This document shows, in pieces, positions 14,644-15,849 of a stretch of 15,849 bases of DNA. The DNA is taken from positions 1 to 15,849 of the forward strand of contig JANQHU010000376.1 in assembly GCA_028282485.1 (NCBI GenBank), in the 5' to 3' direction. The notes below the pieces were generated by a model, which worked only from the letters and a program-made list of their open reading frames with translations, did not search any database and was not told the origin of the DNA. Source of the DNA: Bacillota bacterium. Its GTDB lineage: Bacteria; Bacillota; UBA4882; UBA8346. The position numbers and the translations under genes are program-made. How positions within the stretch are numbered: the stretch's first letter is position 1; each line of letters opens with the position of its first letter.

Positions 14644-15729
14644 CTATAATAAATCTTCTCTATTTTCTTTAGCTAATTTTTCAATAATCTTTTTAATCTC
14701 TTGCGTTTTATCTTTAGCAGCGACCAATAAAGCATCTTCGGTCTCGACAATTACTAAATCTTGTACTCCCAAGGTAGCTACCATCTTTTGCGGACTATAA
14801 ACCACACAACCACTAGTATCCACTCCGCAAAAATTTCCTTGAACAGCATTATCGGCTTTATCTTTGGGCAGTAATCGTTCCAAAGCACCCCAACTACCCA
14901 AATCATCCCACCCAATACTAGCCGGAATCACCCCTAGCTTTGTGGTCTTTTCTAAAATTCCATAATCAAACGAGATGGCAGGTAGATTTCCATACATCTC
15001 TGTCAACTTATTCATTTCTTCCGGTAAACCAATATAAGCACCAAATTGCTTCATTCCCGCCGCAATCTCCGGTTGATTCAGTTCAAACTCGTGCATTAAC
15101 CCTTTTAAACCCCAAACAAAGATTCCAGCATTCCACATATACTTACTGTTGGCAATATATTCTTTGGCCGTTGCATAATTAGGCTTTTCTTTAAAAGCGG
15201 CCACTTCATGACAATAGATTAAATTAAGCTCCTCACGAACTGGGCCAAGCTCAATATACCCAAAACCAGTCTCCGGTCGGTTGGGCTTTGTTCCATAAAT
15301 CAAACCAATTCCTAATTTTTCTACAAAGCTGATTCCCGTCTTTAAATAGGAACGTAATTTTTCCACATCCAATACCAAAGAGTCACTCGGTAGAATCACT
15401 ACCGGCGGATCTTCATTTAAAAATCGTTTTTTGATGTAAGTAGCGGCTAAAGCAATACAAGGGGCCGTATTTCGGCCTTCAGGTTCCACAATGATGTTTT
15501 CTTTTGGCAAAAGCCTTAGTTGGCCACTTACTTCTTTTTGGTAATCCTGATTAATAACTACAAAAATCCGTTCCAGATCCGTTAGTTCTCGAACTCTTTG
15601 AAAGGTATCCTGTAATAGGGAAGTCTCCCCAATTAACGGAATTAATTGTTTCGGAAAAGACCGACGGCTACGGGGCCAAAAACGCTCGCCTCGCCCTCCG
15701 GCCATAATCACAATTACTGGTTTTCCCAT
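14644..15729 (-). CDS. manC: Mannose-1-phosphate guanylyltransferase (GDP-mannose pyrophosphorylase)
   Basis: The enzyme makes GDP-mannose from mannose 1-phosphate and GTP, in the cytoplasm, for polysaccharide or protein glycosylation. The 361-residue protein has the nucleotide-binding signature GGRGERFWPRSRRSFPKQ (11-28), EPEGRNTAP (82-90), FKEKPN (179-184), YMWNAGIF (197-204) and WDDLGSW (274-280). The C-terminal phosphomannose isomerase cupin of bifunctional ManC/AlgA enzymes is absent, so this is the short single-function form. One oddity is PSDS at 114-117, where the family usually has PADH or PSDH: the Asp is kept but the following His is Ser. The ATG at 15729 has GAGGGG about 8 bases upstream. 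It is first in a two-gene unit with the phosphomannomutase. Confidence 0.93.
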   Translation of the reverse strand: MGKPVIVIMAGGRGERFWPRSRRSFPKQLIPLIGETSLLQDTFQRVRELTDLERIFVVINQDYQKEVSGQLRLLPKENIIVEPEGRNTAPCIALAATYIKKRFLNEDPPVVILPSDSLVLDVEKLRSYLKTGISFVEKLGIGLIYGTKPNRPETGFGYIELGPVREELNLIYCHEVAAFKEKPNYATAKEYIANSKYMWNAGIFVWGLKGLMHEFELNQPEIAAGMKQFGAYIGLPEEMNKLTEMYGNLPAISFDYGILEKTTKLGVIPASIGWDDLGSWGALERLLPKDKADNAVQGNFCGVDTSGCVVYSPQKMVATLGVQDLVIVETEDALLVAAKDKTQEIKKIIEKLAKENREDLL

Positions 15730-15849
15730 TAAAATAGCCCCTCTTTTTTAATTTAACTTTTTAATAGTTATTATCTCAATAATTCAACTTTCGCACTTAA
15801 ATAAAGCGAGAAGAACCTTGAAATATCAATAGCTTTGGGCAATAAAAAA

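Noticed and set aside
14849..14856. GCCGATAA on the minus strand inside manC.
   Set aside because: It lies in the middle of a coding region and no TAAA-like -35 element occurs 15-16 bases upstream.
15801..15829. TTGATA-N17-CTTTAT as a promoter for manC.
   Set aside because: The spacing is right but the -10 box is poor. In this A+T-rich stretch several equally weak matches exist, so none is listed as a feature.

Overview
The window is a bacterial flagellar export, basal-body and hook gene cluster. Every convincing gene lies on the minus strand, so the biological reading order runs from the right edge to the left edge. The order flgB-flgC-fliE-fliF-fliG-fliH-fliI-fliJ-(MotE/YlxF-like)-...-fliK-flgD-(TIGR02530 family) is the arrangement of the fla/che operon in Bacillota (Firmicutes). 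Strong GGAGG-type ribosome sites, several TTG and GTG starts, U-tailed terminators and an A+T-rich base composition also suit a Gram-positive-type anaerobe such as a clostridium or a relative. I cannot name the genus. This placement rests on gene order and protein recognition, not on a tree.

Right part (13282-15729): manC and a phosphomannomutase/phosphoglucomutase gene form a two-gene unit for GDP-mannose supply. A good intrinsic terminator (13181-13236) closes it. Immediately after it, a near-perfect sigma-28 (SigD/FliA) promoter (13135-13161) faces flgB.

Middle (5228-13074): rod genes flgB and flgC, the MS-ring adaptor fliE, MS ring fliF, switch protein fliG, export ATPase complex fliH-fliI-fliJ, a membrane coiled-coil protein with an MgtE_N/FliG-like domain (MotE/YlxF-like), and fliL. 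The genes are tightly packed: fliG/fliH, fliH/fliI and fliI/fliJ overlap by 1-8 bases. The exception is a 148-base gap between fliE and fliF that holds two terminator-like hairpins. FliL is placed early, next to the MotE-like gene rather than after flgE, carries an unusual Gly/His-rich insert, and has its own sigma-28-like -10 box.

Left part (1-5160): an AAA-ATPase-like/PD-(D/E)XK nuclease gene of the DUF1703 type interrupts the operon between fliL and fliK. It has its own sigma-A-type promoter, a terminator-like hairpin upstream and a 12-bp-stem hairpin downstream, so it looks like an inserted, independently expressed cassette. Flagellar genes then resume: a very long fliK (hook-length control), flgD (hook cap) and a TIGR02530-family flagellar operon protein cut by the left edge; flgE would be expected next.

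I did not find a wholly new system. The points most worth a second look are the nuclease cassette inside the flagellar operon, the sigma-28-type promoters at several positions in an operon encoding early flagellar parts, the double hairpin before fliF, and the FliL insert. No tRNA, rRNA, CRISPR array or insertion sequence was seen.
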